Part shown: positions 24,427 through 32,445 of the stretch, piece after piece
Position numbering within the stretch: position 1 is the stretch's first letter
Layout: every line of letters begins with the position of its first letter
Assembly: GCA_050873765.1 (NCBI GenBank)
Contig: JBNMJK010000018.1
Location: 1-38,711, forward strand
Origin: Sodaliphilus sp050873765
GTDB taxonomy: Bacteria > Bacteroidota > Bacteroidia > Bacteroidales > Muribaculaceae
Direction: 5' to 3'
DNA length: 38,711 bases
Notes under the pieces: model-generated
Told to the model about the DNA's origin: nothing
Seen by the model: only the letters and a program-made list of their open reading frames with translations
Databases searched by the model: none
Program-made: the position numbers and the translations under genes

Positions 24427-25284
24427 TTACCCCAAATATGACTTGAGGAGTTTGCTCTTCTGGCCCTTGAGGCGGCGGATAGCCTTTTCCTTGATTTGAC
24501 GCACACGCTCGCGCGTGAGGTCGAATTTAGCGCCAATTTCTTCAAGGGTCATTTCTTGGCAGCCAATGCCGAAGAACATCTTCAAGATGTCGCGTTCGCG
24601 AGGGTTGAGCTGTTCGAGCGCGCGGTTCACTTCCTTTGATAGCGACTCTTGATTGAGCGAAGAGTCGGCCATAGGGGAATCTTCGTTAGGAAGCACATCA
24701 AGCAGGCTGTTGTCCTCGCCATCAACGAATGGCGCGTCAACCGAAACGTGACGGCCCGACACCTTCATTGTGTCGGCAATTTTTTCAACGGGCACATCGA
24801 GCTGTTCAGCCAATTCAGCTGGCGATGGACGGCGCTCATTCTCTTGCTCAAAGCGCTGAAACGCCTTGCCTATTTTGTTGAGCGAGCCCACCTGGTTGAG
24901 CGGAAGACGCACAATGCGCGATTGCTCTGCCAGAGCTTGAAGAATGGATTGGCGAATCCACCACACGGCATAGGAGATAAACTTGAAGCCACGAGTTTCA
25001 TCGAATTTCTGGGCTGCCTTGATGAGGCCGAGGTTACCTTCGTCGATGAGGTCGGGAAGACTCAATCCTTGGTTTTGATACTGCTTTGCCACAGACACTA
25101 CAAATCGAAGATTCGCACTTACAAGTTTGTCGAGAGCTGCCTGGTCACCTTGTTTAATCTTTTGAGCGAGCTCCACCTCTTCGTCCACAGTGATAAGGTC
25201 CTTACGGCCAATTTCCTGTAGGTATTTATCCAGCGAAGCGCTCTCACGATTGGTGATCGACTTTGTAATCTTAAGTTGTCTCAT
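24427..25284 (-). CDS. rpoD: Primary-type sigma-70 factor, copy 1
   Basis: 285 residues, the short Bacteroidetes form without region 1.1. Regions are recognisable: 1.2 (LDKYLQEIGRKDLIT), 2.1-2.4 (NLRFVVSVAKQYQNQG through KFISYAVWWIRQSILQAL), 3.x, and 4.2 helix-turn-helix (LTRERVRQIKEKAIRRLK). It directs RNA polymerase to the TTTG/TAnnTTTG promoters seen across the window. It has its own TACCTTTG box on the minus strand at 25311-25318. A second, closely similar sigma gene lies 181 bp upstream in the same direction. Confidence 0.93.
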   Translation of the reverse strand: MRQLKITKSITNRESASLDKYLQEIGRKDLITVDEEVELAQKIKQGDQAALDKLVSANLRFVVSVAKQYQNQGLSLPDLIDEGNLGLIKAAQKFDETRGFKFISYAVWWIRQSILQALAEQSRIVRLPLNQVGSLNKIGKAFQRFEQENERRPSPAELAEQLDVPVEKIADTMKVSGRHVSVDAPFVDGEDNSLLDVLPNEDSPMADSSLNQESLSKEVNRALEQLNPRERDILKMFFGIGCQEMTLEEIGAKFDLTRERVRQIKEKAIRRLKGQKSKLLKSYLG

Positions 25285-25310
25285 TTATAGTAAATAGAGT
25301 TTTTGGCGTG

Positions 25311-25318
25311 CAAAGGTA
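25311..25318 (-). promoter_or_regulatory. -7 box for rpoD copy 1
   Basis: TACCTTTG on the minus strand, 26 bp before the start, in the gap between the two sigma genes. It implies independent transcription of copy 1. Confidence 0.55.
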
Positions 25319-25465
25319 CAAAAAATATCTGAAAGCGTGAGTATGCTATTCTGTATTTTTTCTTTGTCACAGATTATTTTTTCTGTTATTTTGAGGATTT
25401 AGCTTGAATTGAAATGGGTGGGGCGATGCTTAATGTGCGCGCCCCGCCTGGTAGTAGGGGGAGCA

Positions 25466-26329
25466 TTATGCCCCGATGAAGGGGATCAGGTTGGCGCTTT
25501 TGCTGCCACGCAAGCGGCGCAAGGCCCGCTCCTTGATTTGGCGTACGCGCTCACGGGTGAGGTGATAGTGGTCGCCAATTTCCTCAAGGCTCTTTTCCTG
25601 ACAGCCTATTCCGAACGACATACGCAGAATGCCCTGTTCGCGTTTGGTGAGCTGACGCAGCGAATGGCTCACCTCCTTCGATAAGTCCTCTTTCTGCAGG
25701 GAGGCGTCGGTTGATGGTGCGGCATCGTTGGGCAGCACGTCGAGCAGGCTGTTGCTGCTGTCGTCGGCATCGGAGAAAGGTGCATCTACCGACACCTTTT
25801 TGCCCGAAGAATTCATGGTGTACTGAATTTTGTCAACGGCAATGTTGAGCAGCTCGGCCAATTCATCTTGCGATGGACGGCGCTCATGCTTCTGCTCAAA
25901 GGCAGCGATGGCCTTGTTGATGCTGTTGAGCGTGCCCACCTGGTTCATGGGCAGGCGCACCAGCCTCGACTGCTCTGCCACGGCCTGAAGAATCGACTGG
26001 CGGATCCACCACACGGCGTAGGATATGAACTTAAAGCCGAAAGTGTCGTCGAATTTCTGGGCTGCCTTAATGAGGCCAATGTTGCCCTCGTTGATCAAAT
26101 CGCATAGGCCCAGTCCCTTGTTTTGATATTGTTTCGCCACCGACACCACAAAGCGGAGGTTGGCATTGACAAGCGTTTTCATAGCATTCTGGTCGCCTTG
26201 TTTGATTTTCCGTGCGAGCTCAGCTTCCTCTTCGATGGTCACCATCTCAATTTTACTGATTTCTTGCAGATAGGTGTCGAGAATAGGCTCGCGCACGGTG
26301 ATAGAGTTACCAATTTTAAGTTGTCGCAT
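25466..26329 (-). CDS. Primary-type sigma-70 factor, copy 2 (tandem paralogue)
   Basis: 287 residues from the ATG at 26329, giving MRQLKIGNSIT in register with copy 1; an 18-codon upstream extension is not conserved. It is collinear with copy 1 over its whole length and shares region 2.4 (KFISYAVWWIRQSILQA) and 4.2 (LTRERVRQIKERALRRLR), so the promoter specificity is probably similar. It differs at many positions in regions 1.2, 3 and the C-terminus (SKIEMVTIEEE versus GRKDLITVDEE; DDTFGF versus DETRGF). By eye about 60% identical. It is likely an alternative or condition-specific housekeeping-type sigma arising by tandem duplication. Confidence 0.9.
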   Translation of the reverse strand: MRQLKIGNSITVREPILDTYLQEISKIEMVTIEEEAELARKIKQGDQNAMKTLVNANLRFVVSVAKQYQNKGLGLCDLINEGNIGLIKAAQKFDDTFGFKFISYAVWWIRQSILQAVAEQSRLVRLPMNQVGTLNSINKAIAAFEQKHERRPSQDELAELLNIAVDKIQYTMNSSGKKVSVDAPFSDADDSSNSLLDVLPNDAAPSTDASLQKEDLSKEVSHSLRQLTKREQGILRMSFGIGCQEKSLEEIGDHYHLTRERVRQIKERALRRLRGSKSANLIPFIGA

Positions 26330-26635
26330 TTCTGATGAAAAATAAAGGTTAAAGTGTAACAAAAAGATGACTTGCCGCCACATTCAAGTTGCTGCAACGG
26401 CTGTGTTACCATAAAGAGCCGTGTCAAGTAAGCCTTTTTGTGATTTTTCTGGGTGGTGATTACACCTTAATTTTCTGAATAGATTGTGCTTCGACACGCC
26501 TATGCAATTGGCATTCATATATATAATGTTTCAAAAAGTGTGCCAAATTGCATTATTCGCCACAATAGCGGTAAGAATTAAGTGTATTTAACCAAAATGC
26601 AGCGTGGTGTGACGTGGAAGAGGTGCTAAAACGAA
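26330..26635. other. Non-coding interval upstream of sigma copy 2
   Basis: No gene and no consensus TAnnTTTG box pointing at the sigma gene is visible (only TACACTTT at about 26352-26359). Its promoter may be atypical. Confidence 0.4.
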
Positions 26636-26666
26636 GAAACGCCGGAGCGTGCTGCTCCAGCGTTTC
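26636..26666 (-). terminator. Terminator after degP
   Basis: GAAACGCCGGAGC (26636-26648) / GCTCCAGCGTTTC (26654-26666), 13-bp stem with one mismatch and a 5-nt loop, 47 bp after the degP stop. The minus-strand tail TTCGTTTTAG is moderately U-rich. Confidence 0.7.
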
Positions 26667-26712
26667 CAGTGCTTATAGTGAAATATATATAGTTTTGATG
26701 GTAAAAACTTGA

Positions 26713-28236
26713 TTATTCGTCGGCTATGTTCACAGCAATGTAAACTTTGCGGCCTGTTTCATAGAAGCCCTTGATCACCATCACCTTGTCGGCGTCGCTC
26801 GACTTCATGATAGAATTGTAGATTTCCTCCACATCGTCGCTGCTGTTCACTGGCTGGTCGTTGATAGCAGTGATCACCAGTCCGTTCTTGATGCCGTTGG
26901 CCTTAAACTTGCCATCTTTCAATCCGGTCACCTTCACTCCGTTGGAGATGTTGAGGTCCTCCTTTTCCTTGCTGGTCAGCGACATGAATGCGCAGCCGAG
27001 CGAAGTGAAGTCGCTGCTCTTGGTGATGCTTGTGGTGCCCTGGTCGTTTTTGAAAGTAACGGTTGTGGTTTTGAGCTTATTGTCGCGGTAGTAAGAGATT
27101 ACAGCCTTGTCGCCGGGGCGGAGCTTACTCATCTCCTCCTGCATTTCACCGCTGTTTTTCACATCTGCGCCATTGAGCTTCACAATCACGTCGCCCTCCT
27201 TGATTCCGGCTTCCATAGCGGCTCCGCCATCGCTCACCTTAGCCACGTAAATACCGGCCTTGGTGGCTGTGATTTTGTGGTCTTTAGCATTTTCGGCGTT
27301 GAGTTCCTCGTAGCTGATGCCCAGCACAGCGCGCTGCACGGTGCCATACTGCTTCAAGTCGGTCACCACTTTCTTCACAATGTTGCTTGGCACGGCGAAA
27401 GAAATGCCGGCATAATTGCCCGTTTGTGAATAAATCATCGTGTTGATGCCGATAAGGTCGCCGTTGGTGTTCACGAGCGCGCCACCACTGTTGCCGGGAT
27501 TCACGGCAGCATCGTGCTGGATAAACGACTTGATGCCCACGCTGCCTTCACTCACGCCACGGCCCTTAGCGCTGATAATGCCGGCTGTGACAGTGGAGTT
27601 GAAGCCAAAAGGATTGCCCACAGCCACGGCCCATTCGCCCACCTTCACGTTGTCGCTGTTGCCGAAAGCGATAGGGTCGAGCGTCTTGCCTTTTTCCGGT
27701 GTGATTTTTATGAGTGCCAAGTCGGTGTTAGGGTCGGTGCCAATCACGCGTGCGCTGTATTCATCGTTGTTGTTGAGCGTCACGGTGAGCTTGTCGGCGC
27801 CGTCCACCACGTGGTTGTTGGTCACGATGTAGCCGTCGGCGCTGATGATCACGCCAGAGCCTGAACCGCGAAGTTGAGGTTTGCCCTCGCTTTTTTGCTT
27901 GGGCTGCTGTTGCTGCTTTCTCTGCTGTCCCATGCCTGGGCCAAAGAAAAATTCAAAAGGGTCGAAGCCACCGCTCCAGTCCTGGAACTGCTGCTGGCGT
28001 GCGTTGGCATAATTCTTAATCGACACTACAGAGTTGATGGTGTTTTCAGCCACTTCAGTGAAGTCGGGCTGTCCGGCCAGGCCACGGCTTGCGGTGTTCA
28101 CAAAGCCGGTGGTCTGAGGGTTGGAGGAGATAAACACATCGTTCATGGTGCCCCTTGTCACGCCATAGGCGGTGGTGGCACTAAGTAAAACTGAACTTGC
28201 AATAGTTGCGAAAGCTAACTTTTTGTTCTTTTTCAT
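26713..28236 (-). CDS. degP: Periplasmic serine protease, DegP/HtrA (Do) family
   Basis: 507 residues. It has a signal peptide, then a Gln-rich linker (~103-115), then a trypsin-like domain with triad His142 (TNNHVV), Asp172 (TDLALIKI) and Ser250 (GNSGGAL). Two PDZ domains follow (VLGISYEE onward and the C-terminal ~110 residues with NGLVITAINDQPV). It degrades or refolds misfolded envelope proteins. A TACTTTTG box lies on the minus strand at 28306-28313, about 70 bp upstream. It faces away from another trypsin-like protease gene across a 570-bp gap. Confidence 0.95.
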   Translation of the reverse strand: MKKNKKLAFATIASSVLLSATTAYGVTRGTMNDVFISSNPQTTGFVNTASRGLAGQPDFTEVAENTINSVVSIKNYANARQQQFQDWSGGFDPFEFFFGPGMGQQRKQQQQPKQKSEGKPQLRGSGSGVIISADGYIVTNNHVVDGADKLTVTLNNNDEYSARVIGTDPNTDLALIKITPEKGKTLDPIAFGNSDNVKVGEWAVAVGNPFGFNSTVTAGIISAKGRGVSEGSVGIKSFIQHDAAVNPGNSGGALVNTNGDLIGINTMIYSQTGNYAGISFAVPSNIVKKVVTDLKQYGTVQRAVLGISYEELNAENAKDHKITATKAGIYVAKVSDGGAAMEAGIKEGDVIVKLNGADVKNSGEMQEEMSKLRPGDKAVISYYRDNKLKTTTVTFKNDQGTTSITKSSDFTSLGCAFMSLTSKEKEDLNISNGVKVTGLKDGKFKANGIKNGLVITAINDQPVNSSDDVEEIYNSIMKSSDADKVMVIKGFYETGRKVYIAVNIADE

Positions 28237-28305
28237 ATCGAATTTGTTAATTTTGTTCGTTATTTAAAATTTCAATAGTTAAAATTTAACTTTTAAAAAG
28301 TTGCT

Positions 28306-28313
28306 CAAAAGTA
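28306..28313 (-). promoter_or_regulatory. -7 box for degP
   Basis: TACTTTTG on the minus strand; the -33 box is unclear. The leader of ~60 nt includes the palindrome AGTTAAAATTTAACT. Confidence 0.45.
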
Positions 28314-28770
28314 CATCAATAATTCAAAAAGTCAATACCTTTTGCTGTGTTTTTAAGCTAAATTAATACTCTAAACCACACTTTTCAATTTCATTAAAAG
28401 ATGAGCGCACAAATTGCCATATTTTGCGGTGTGCATAGTGGGTGCGGCGCCTTGGTTCGCAAACTAAAAAAAATGAGGCGAGGCAAACTTTTTCAAGTTC
28501 ATCTTGCCTCTCCATCAATTTTCACTCGTTTGCTGAAGAATTAAAATTGAAAGGATTTGCGTGTTTTAAAGTCAGCTTTGTGTGAATAGCCATGGGCTGT
28601 GGCAAAACTATTTCATTTCCTTGGGCAGTTTTTTCACAGGACGCTAAATGGTTTCATTTATTTTTATTACATAATGAGTATGATAATTGTATCCTTCAGA
28701 TTGAAAGCCGAGTTCTACACTGATTTACAAATAATATTTTAAAGATGCTGAAAATGGTGATAATTTTTAC
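28314..28770. other. Non-coding interval between divergent protease genes, with one hairpin
   Basis: No gene. An interrupted hairpin GAGGCAA-ACTT-TTTC-AAGTT-CATC-TTGCCTC spans 28480-28510. It could be an orphan terminator or part of a small RNA; no promoter is tied to it. Confidence 0.4.
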
Positions 28771-28778
28771 TAATTTTG
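28771..28778 (+). promoter_or_regulatory. -7 box for the lipoprotein protease gene
   Basis: TAATTTTG, 28 bp before the ATG at 28807. Confidence 0.5.
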
Positions 28779-28806
28779 GGGCGGAAAATTTGTTTGAACT
28801 GAAGTT

Positions 28807-29922
28807 ATGAAAAAAATAGTGATAATAGGTGTGGTGGCGTTGCTGCTGCTGCCATCGTGCTCCAAACTTGAAAAAGTGCCATGGATTTCACGGATTATTA
28901 ACCATCTGAAGACCCCAGAGCAGCTTTACGACGCACAAAAGTCGGGTGTGGTGATGGTTATCAATAAGTATTATTATGAAATGAAGCTCCCTTCGGGCGA
29001 CATATTCTACTTCACGGGGCTTGACAGCGATGGCACTATAACTGGCTTGACGGCTGATGTGGCCGATGTGAAGAAGAGTCCTGCCGTGGGGTTTGGCACC
29101 GCTTTCTTTATCAACGACAAGGGAGAATTGCTGACCAACCGGCATGTGGCATCGCCACCGATCGACAAGGAGCAGGTGAAACAGAATTTTTCCGCTTTTA
29201 TCAGCGAAATTCAGCAGCGTGCGCGCGACTACATGGAGCAGTTGAGCGCAGCGTACGCGCAAGCGGAGGACGAAGCCAACTCAATCGTATTTTATGATGA
29301 GTATGGCAATTTGGTGACGAGCGATGAGGACCGGCTGCAAGAGTTGGCTGCTTCTGCCGAGCAGATGAAGCAGGAATATGAAAATGCGCAGGAGGCTGTG
29401 GCCAGACTGGAGCAGATCAAGGACCCGACTGGAATTGTCATCAACCCGGTGTGTGAACTTGGCGTGGCATACGACGGCGAGAGCCCGAAAAATGAAAACG
29501 AGTTTCTGAAAAGTCACCCATGCAAGGTGGTCCGCACCGCTGGCGACCAGGAAACCGACTTGGCGCTGCTGAAACTCACGAATGAACTTACGCCAACTTC
29601 CGCCTACGTGTTTGACCCGTTTGTGGCTGATGATGATTTGAAGATAGGTGATGCACTCTATATGATCGGCTACAATGCCGGGGTGGAGCTGAGCTACACT
29701 AAAAACGGAATTCTGTCGCAGCTTACCAAAGGCGCGGTGACCCAGAAACCCGACGGTGCCCGCGTGCTCTACGACATTGCCACCGTGCAAGGGTCAAGCG
29801 GCAGCCCTGTGCTCAACACCGATGGCGAACTTGTGGCGGTGAACTTTGCCAAATATGCAAAAAGCGACAATTTCAACCTCGGTATTCCCTTGGTGAAAAT
29901 TCGCAAATTCTTGAAAAATTAA
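28807..29922 (+). CDS. Trypsin-like serine protease lipoprotein with an internal helical insertion
   Basis: 371 residues. The lipobox LPSC has the lipidated Cys18, so it is envelope-anchored. The triad reads His113 (TNRHVA), Asp251 (ETDLALLKL) and Ser331 (GSSGSPV), all intact. An insertion of about 100 residues between His and Asp (roughly 118-205) is highly charged and predicted helical/coiled-coil (EIQQRARDYMEQLSAAYAQ; EQMKQEYENAQEAVARLEQ). No PDZ domain follows, unlike DegP. It is probably a membrane-tethered protease or a chaperone-like sensor; the substrate is unknown. It is divergent from degP. Confidence 0.85.
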   Translation: MKKIVIIGVVALLLLPSCSKLEKVPWISRIINHLKTPEQLYDAQKSGVVMVINKYYYEMKLPSGDIFYFTGLDSDGTITGLTADVADVKKSPAVGFGTAFFINDKGELLTNRHVASPPIDKEQVKQNFSAFISEIQQRARDYMEQLSAAYAQAEDEANSIVFYDEYGNLVTSDEDRLQELAASAEQMKQEYENAQEAVARLEQIKDPTGIVINPVCELGVAYDGESPKNENEFLKSHPCKVVRTAGDQETDLALLKLTNELTPTSAYVFDPFVADDDLKIGDALYMIGYNAGVELSYTKNGILSQLTKGAVTQKPDGARVLYDIATVQGSSGSPVLNTDGELVAVNFAKYAKSDNFNLGIPLVKIRKFLKN

Positions 29923-30005
29923 AGGAGCGACGAGGCACCACGTTGATTTCCGTGCACGCACGCGCTCCCTTGATCTTGATGATGCTTATTAAGCGGTTTT
30001 GATGC

Positions 30006-30401
30006 TTAATGGGTGCTGGTCTTCATCACCTCCTCAAACAGTTCACAGGCGTCGGCCACACACATCGGACATTCGCGTAGCACTTGGCCAGTGAGTGCGC
30101 CTTTGAGCGCCTTGCACTGCGTGGCGTGGTTGCGCGCTTGAAATTTTGCCATGATTTGCCTCATGCCCATCATCGCCTTAGCCTTGTCGGCTGTGGCCAT
30201 GCCCAGAACCATGCCGGCTCCTACAAGCGCGCCACATGTGCCCTCCATATTTCCCATGCCAGCCGCAAAGCCATTGCAGAGCTTGCGGCTTGTGGCCTCG
30301 TCTAAGCCAGTGAGGTCGGGGTAGGTGCAGAGCACCGCTTGCGCACAGTTATACATGCCGCTGGCTTTCTTCTGTGCGGCAATCGTTTTTCTTGATTCCA
30401 T
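30006..30401 (-). CDS. C_GCAxxG_C_C family redox-active protein
   Basis: 131 residues with eight cysteines (19, 25, 42, 56, 96, 111, 114, 119). The family signature is visible as YNCAQAVLCTY, LCNGFAAGMG and GTCGALVGAG, with a terminal CPMC pair. Members are small cysteine-rich proteins thought to be redox-active or metal-binding; no reaction is established. It is the last gene of an operon with a MarR-type regulator and an exported thioredoxin. The gap to the MarR gene is 27 bp. Confidence 0.82.
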   Translation of the reverse strand: MESRKTIAAQKKASGMYNCAQAVLCTYPDLTGLDEATSRKLCNGFAAGMGNMEGTCGALVGAGMVLGMATADKAKAMMGMRQIMAKFQARNHATQCKALKGALTGQVLRECPMCVADACELFEEVMKTSTH

Positions 30402-30428
30402 ATCTATAATAATTATGATAATGTTTTT

Positions 30429-30800
30429 TTATTTTGTGGCTTGACTGTGCTCAGCTTCTGGCGGCACGTACGAGCAGTTGAAAGGCAGTGCCTGTAACTC
30501 CTTCAACATTCTTTTTCCCTCGGGTTCAAGGAAAAAGCGCTGACAGCGGCTGTCGTTGCGGCAGGTTTGCCGGCGCAGATACCCTTTCTTCTCCATCGCC
30601 ACAATCACTTTTGAGGCATTCGATTTCGACAGCCCCAGTGCTGAGGCTATGCGTCCCGACAGCATACCATCTTTTTCGGAAAGCTGGAAAAGCACCATCG
30701 CCTCATTGATTTTCAAGCCTAACTCTTGCTGAAGCTGCATCTCCACCATGTTGATGGTTTGGAACATATTCCTGATTTTATAGAAACACGATTTATCCAT
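30429..30800 (-). CDS. MarR-family transcriptional regulator
   Basis: 123 residues. A winged helix-turn-helix lies at about 35-92 (GRIASALGLSKSNASKVIVAMEKKGYLRR as helices, then the wing). Four cysteines are present: Cys5, Cys80 and Cys86 in the wing (TCRNDSRCQRFF), and Cys109. Cysteines placed around the wing suggest a thiol-based redox switch, which fits its operon partners but is an inference. It lies 37 bp after the thioredoxin gene. Confidence 0.85.
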   Translation of the reverse strand: MDKSCFYKIRNMFQTINMVEMQLQQELGLKINEAMVLFQLSEKDGMLSGRIASALGLSKSNASKVIVAMEKKGYLRRQTCRNDSRCQRFFLEPEGKRMLKELQALPFNCSYVPPEAEHSQATK

Positions 30801-30837
30801 TGCCGATGATTGGTTAAGAGGAATTGCTGTCCGTACA

Positions 30838-31359
30838 CTATTTGAGCAGCACCGACTTGATGATTTTTTCGAACTCCGTTTTTGGCATAGCGCCCAGTTG
30901 CATGGTGGGAGTGCCCTTTACAGGAATGAAAAGAAATGTGGGCACGCTCTGAATACCAAACACGGCGGCAAGCTCAGGCTCTTTGTCGATGTCGATTTTA
31001 TAAAAATCAATCTTGCCTTGATAGTCCTTTGCGAGCTGTTCAACAATGGGCGATGTGATTTTGCAAGGGCGGCACCAAGTGGCATAAAAGTCGATTACGG
31101 CAGGGCGGCTGCCTTCGAACACCCACTCCTGTGGGTGCTTCTCGTAGTTCATCACCTTTTTCTTGAAGTCGGCAGTGGTGAGGTGGCTGACTTTTCCGCT
31201 GCCTGCGTTGGAGTCGGGCTGTGCCATTTCCGTAGTGACGCTTTTCGCATCGTGCTGATTGTCCACGCTTGAGGCAGCTCCGCTGTTTTGCTTGTTTTGT
31301 GAACACCCCGTGGCAGCCACAGTGATTGCCACGAACATAACCATAAATAGTCTTTTCAT
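30838..31359 (-). CDS. Exported thioredoxin-like lipoprotein
   Basis: 173 residues. The N-terminal signal ends in the lipobox ATGC (Cys19), and a polar linker of ~40 residues leads to a thioredoxin fold with active site WCRPC (Cys96, Cys99) and the cis-proline segment SVPTF. It probably reduces or oxidises envelope thiols. First gene of the redox operon; a promoter-like TACCTTTG lies at 31422-31429 on the minus strand. Confidence 0.9.
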   Translation of the reverse strand: MKRLFMVMFVAITVAATGCSQNKQNSGAASSVDNQHDAKSVTTEMAQPDSNAGSGKVSHLTTADFKKKVMNYEKHPQEWVFEGSRPAVIDFYATWCRPCKITSPIVEQLAKDYQGKIDFYKIDIDKEPELAAVFGIQSVPTFLFIPVKGTPTMQLGAMPKTEFEKIIKSVLLK

Positions 31360-31421
31360 TTTCTTGATTTTATGCTTTTTATTTGTTAGTGGATTGATAT
31401 GAATGAGTTGTGAAACTGATG

Positions 31422-31453
31422 CAAAGGTATTTGATAGTTTCCATATTCACAAG
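31422..31453 (-). promoter_or_regulatory. Promoter of the thioredoxin/MarR/C_GCAxxG operon
   Basis: CTTG (31450-31453), 20 nt, TACCTTTG (31422-31429) on the minus strand: perfect -7, one mismatch in -33. The ~60-nt leader is a candidate MarR operator region. The remaining 31454-31610 shows no gene. Confidence 0.6.
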
Positions 31454-31610
31454 TTTCTTATGGAAAATAAATTACCTTTAACCAATTTAAACACAGCAGG
31501 AACGGACGTGGTAGCGATAGTGGAAGGGGTGTGTGATGAGACGTGACTGATTGGGGATATATAATGTGTAAAGAGAGAGATGCAATGTTCCATAAATTAA
31601 AAAAAATCAT

Positions 31611-31618
31611 TACCTTTG
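31611..31618 (+). promoter_or_regulatory. -7 box for rnpB
   Basis: TACCTTTG, about 7-10 nt before the expected 5' end of the RNase P RNA. Confidence 0.65.
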
Positions 31619-31627
31619 TGGCACAAA

Positions 31628-32016
31628 AACAGTATGGTGGTCTGTCGCTCGTGTTTTCTTGCTTATGGCGGGAAATATCGAGAGGAAAGTCCGGGCAACG
31701 AAGAGCATCACACTTCTTAACGGGAAGCTGGAGGCGACTTTGGGGTAAAGGTGACAGAAAACTACCGCCCACGCTTTATTGTGTGGGTAAGGGTGAAAAG
31801 GCGAGGTAAGAGCTCACCGGGCATCGTGGCGACATGGTGTGCCGCACCACCTGTGAGTTGCAAGGCCAAGTATATCGGCATTTAAGGGTTGCTCGCCCAT
31901 TGTCGAGGGGTAGGCTGCTATATCGGTATGGCAACATACCGGACAGATAAATGACAGACGGCCGCTTCACTTTTTTAGGGAATCGGCTACATAACCCGGC
32001 TTATAGCCGTACTGTT
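31628..32016 (+). ncRNA. rnpB: RNase P RNA (bacterial class A)
   Basis: The universally conserved core GAGGAAAGTCCGGGCAAC occurs at 31681-31699. Further conserved pieces follow in order: GGTGACAGAAAACTACCGCC, GTAAGGGTGAAAAGGC, AGATAAATGACAGACGGCC, and GGCTACATAACCCGGCTTATA near the 3' end. The first helix (P1) pairs CAGTATGG (31630-31637) with CCGTACTG (32007-32014), fixing both ends. An oligo-T run just after (32014-32022) acts as terminator. It is the catalytic RNA that matures tRNA 5' ends. Frames crossing this interval are not genes. Confidence 0.95.
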
Positions 32017-32053
32017 TTTTTCTTTTTTAAAACTAATCCATCGCGCAAGATAT

Positions 32054-32431
32054 ATGAAGAAGAAAGTTTCGGCAATGAACGCCCCGAAGGAAATAGGCGC
32101 CTATAGCAACGCCATCAAGGTGGGCAACATGATTTACGTTTCGGGCCAGCTGCCTGTGAATCCCGAAACCGGAAAGATTCCAGAAGGAATTCAGGCACAG
32201 ACCATGCAGGTGATAGAGAATGTGCGTAACATTCTCGCCGATGCAGGTGCCACGCTCGACAATGTGGTGAAAACCACAGTGATACTGTCGGAGATGTATC
32301 CTTTCAGCGAAATGAATGAAATCTACGCCAGAGAGTTTAAAGAGCCCTACCCAGCGCGCACAAGTATGGCTGTGAAGGAAATTCCACAAAACACCCTTAT
32401 TCAATTCGACGTGATTGCGGTGCTGGATTAG
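32054..32431 (+). CDS. ridA: RidA-family reactive imine/enamine deaminase
   Basis: 125 residues, standard length. Conserved segments: APKEIGAYSNAIKVGNMIYVSGQLP at the N-terminus, the NVRNILADAGATLDNVVKTTV core, and YPARTSMAV, whose arginine binds the substrate carboxylate. It hydrolyses 2-aminoacrylate-type intermediates in the cytoplasm. It starts 32 bp after the rnpB terminator and is convergent with folC (14-bp gap, no terminator visible). Confidence 0.93.
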   Translation: MKKKVSAMNAPKEIGAYSNAIKVGNMIYVSGQLPVNPETGKIPEGIQAQTMQVIENVRNILADAGATLDNVVKTTVILSEMYPFSEMNEIYAREFKEPYPARTSMAVKEIPQNTLIQFDVIAVLD

Positions 32432-32445
32432 TCCCGGCCGTAAAC

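Noticed and set aside
31458..31970. Several 60-100 codon frames on both strands
   Set aside because: They overlap the RNase P RNA gene or its promoter.
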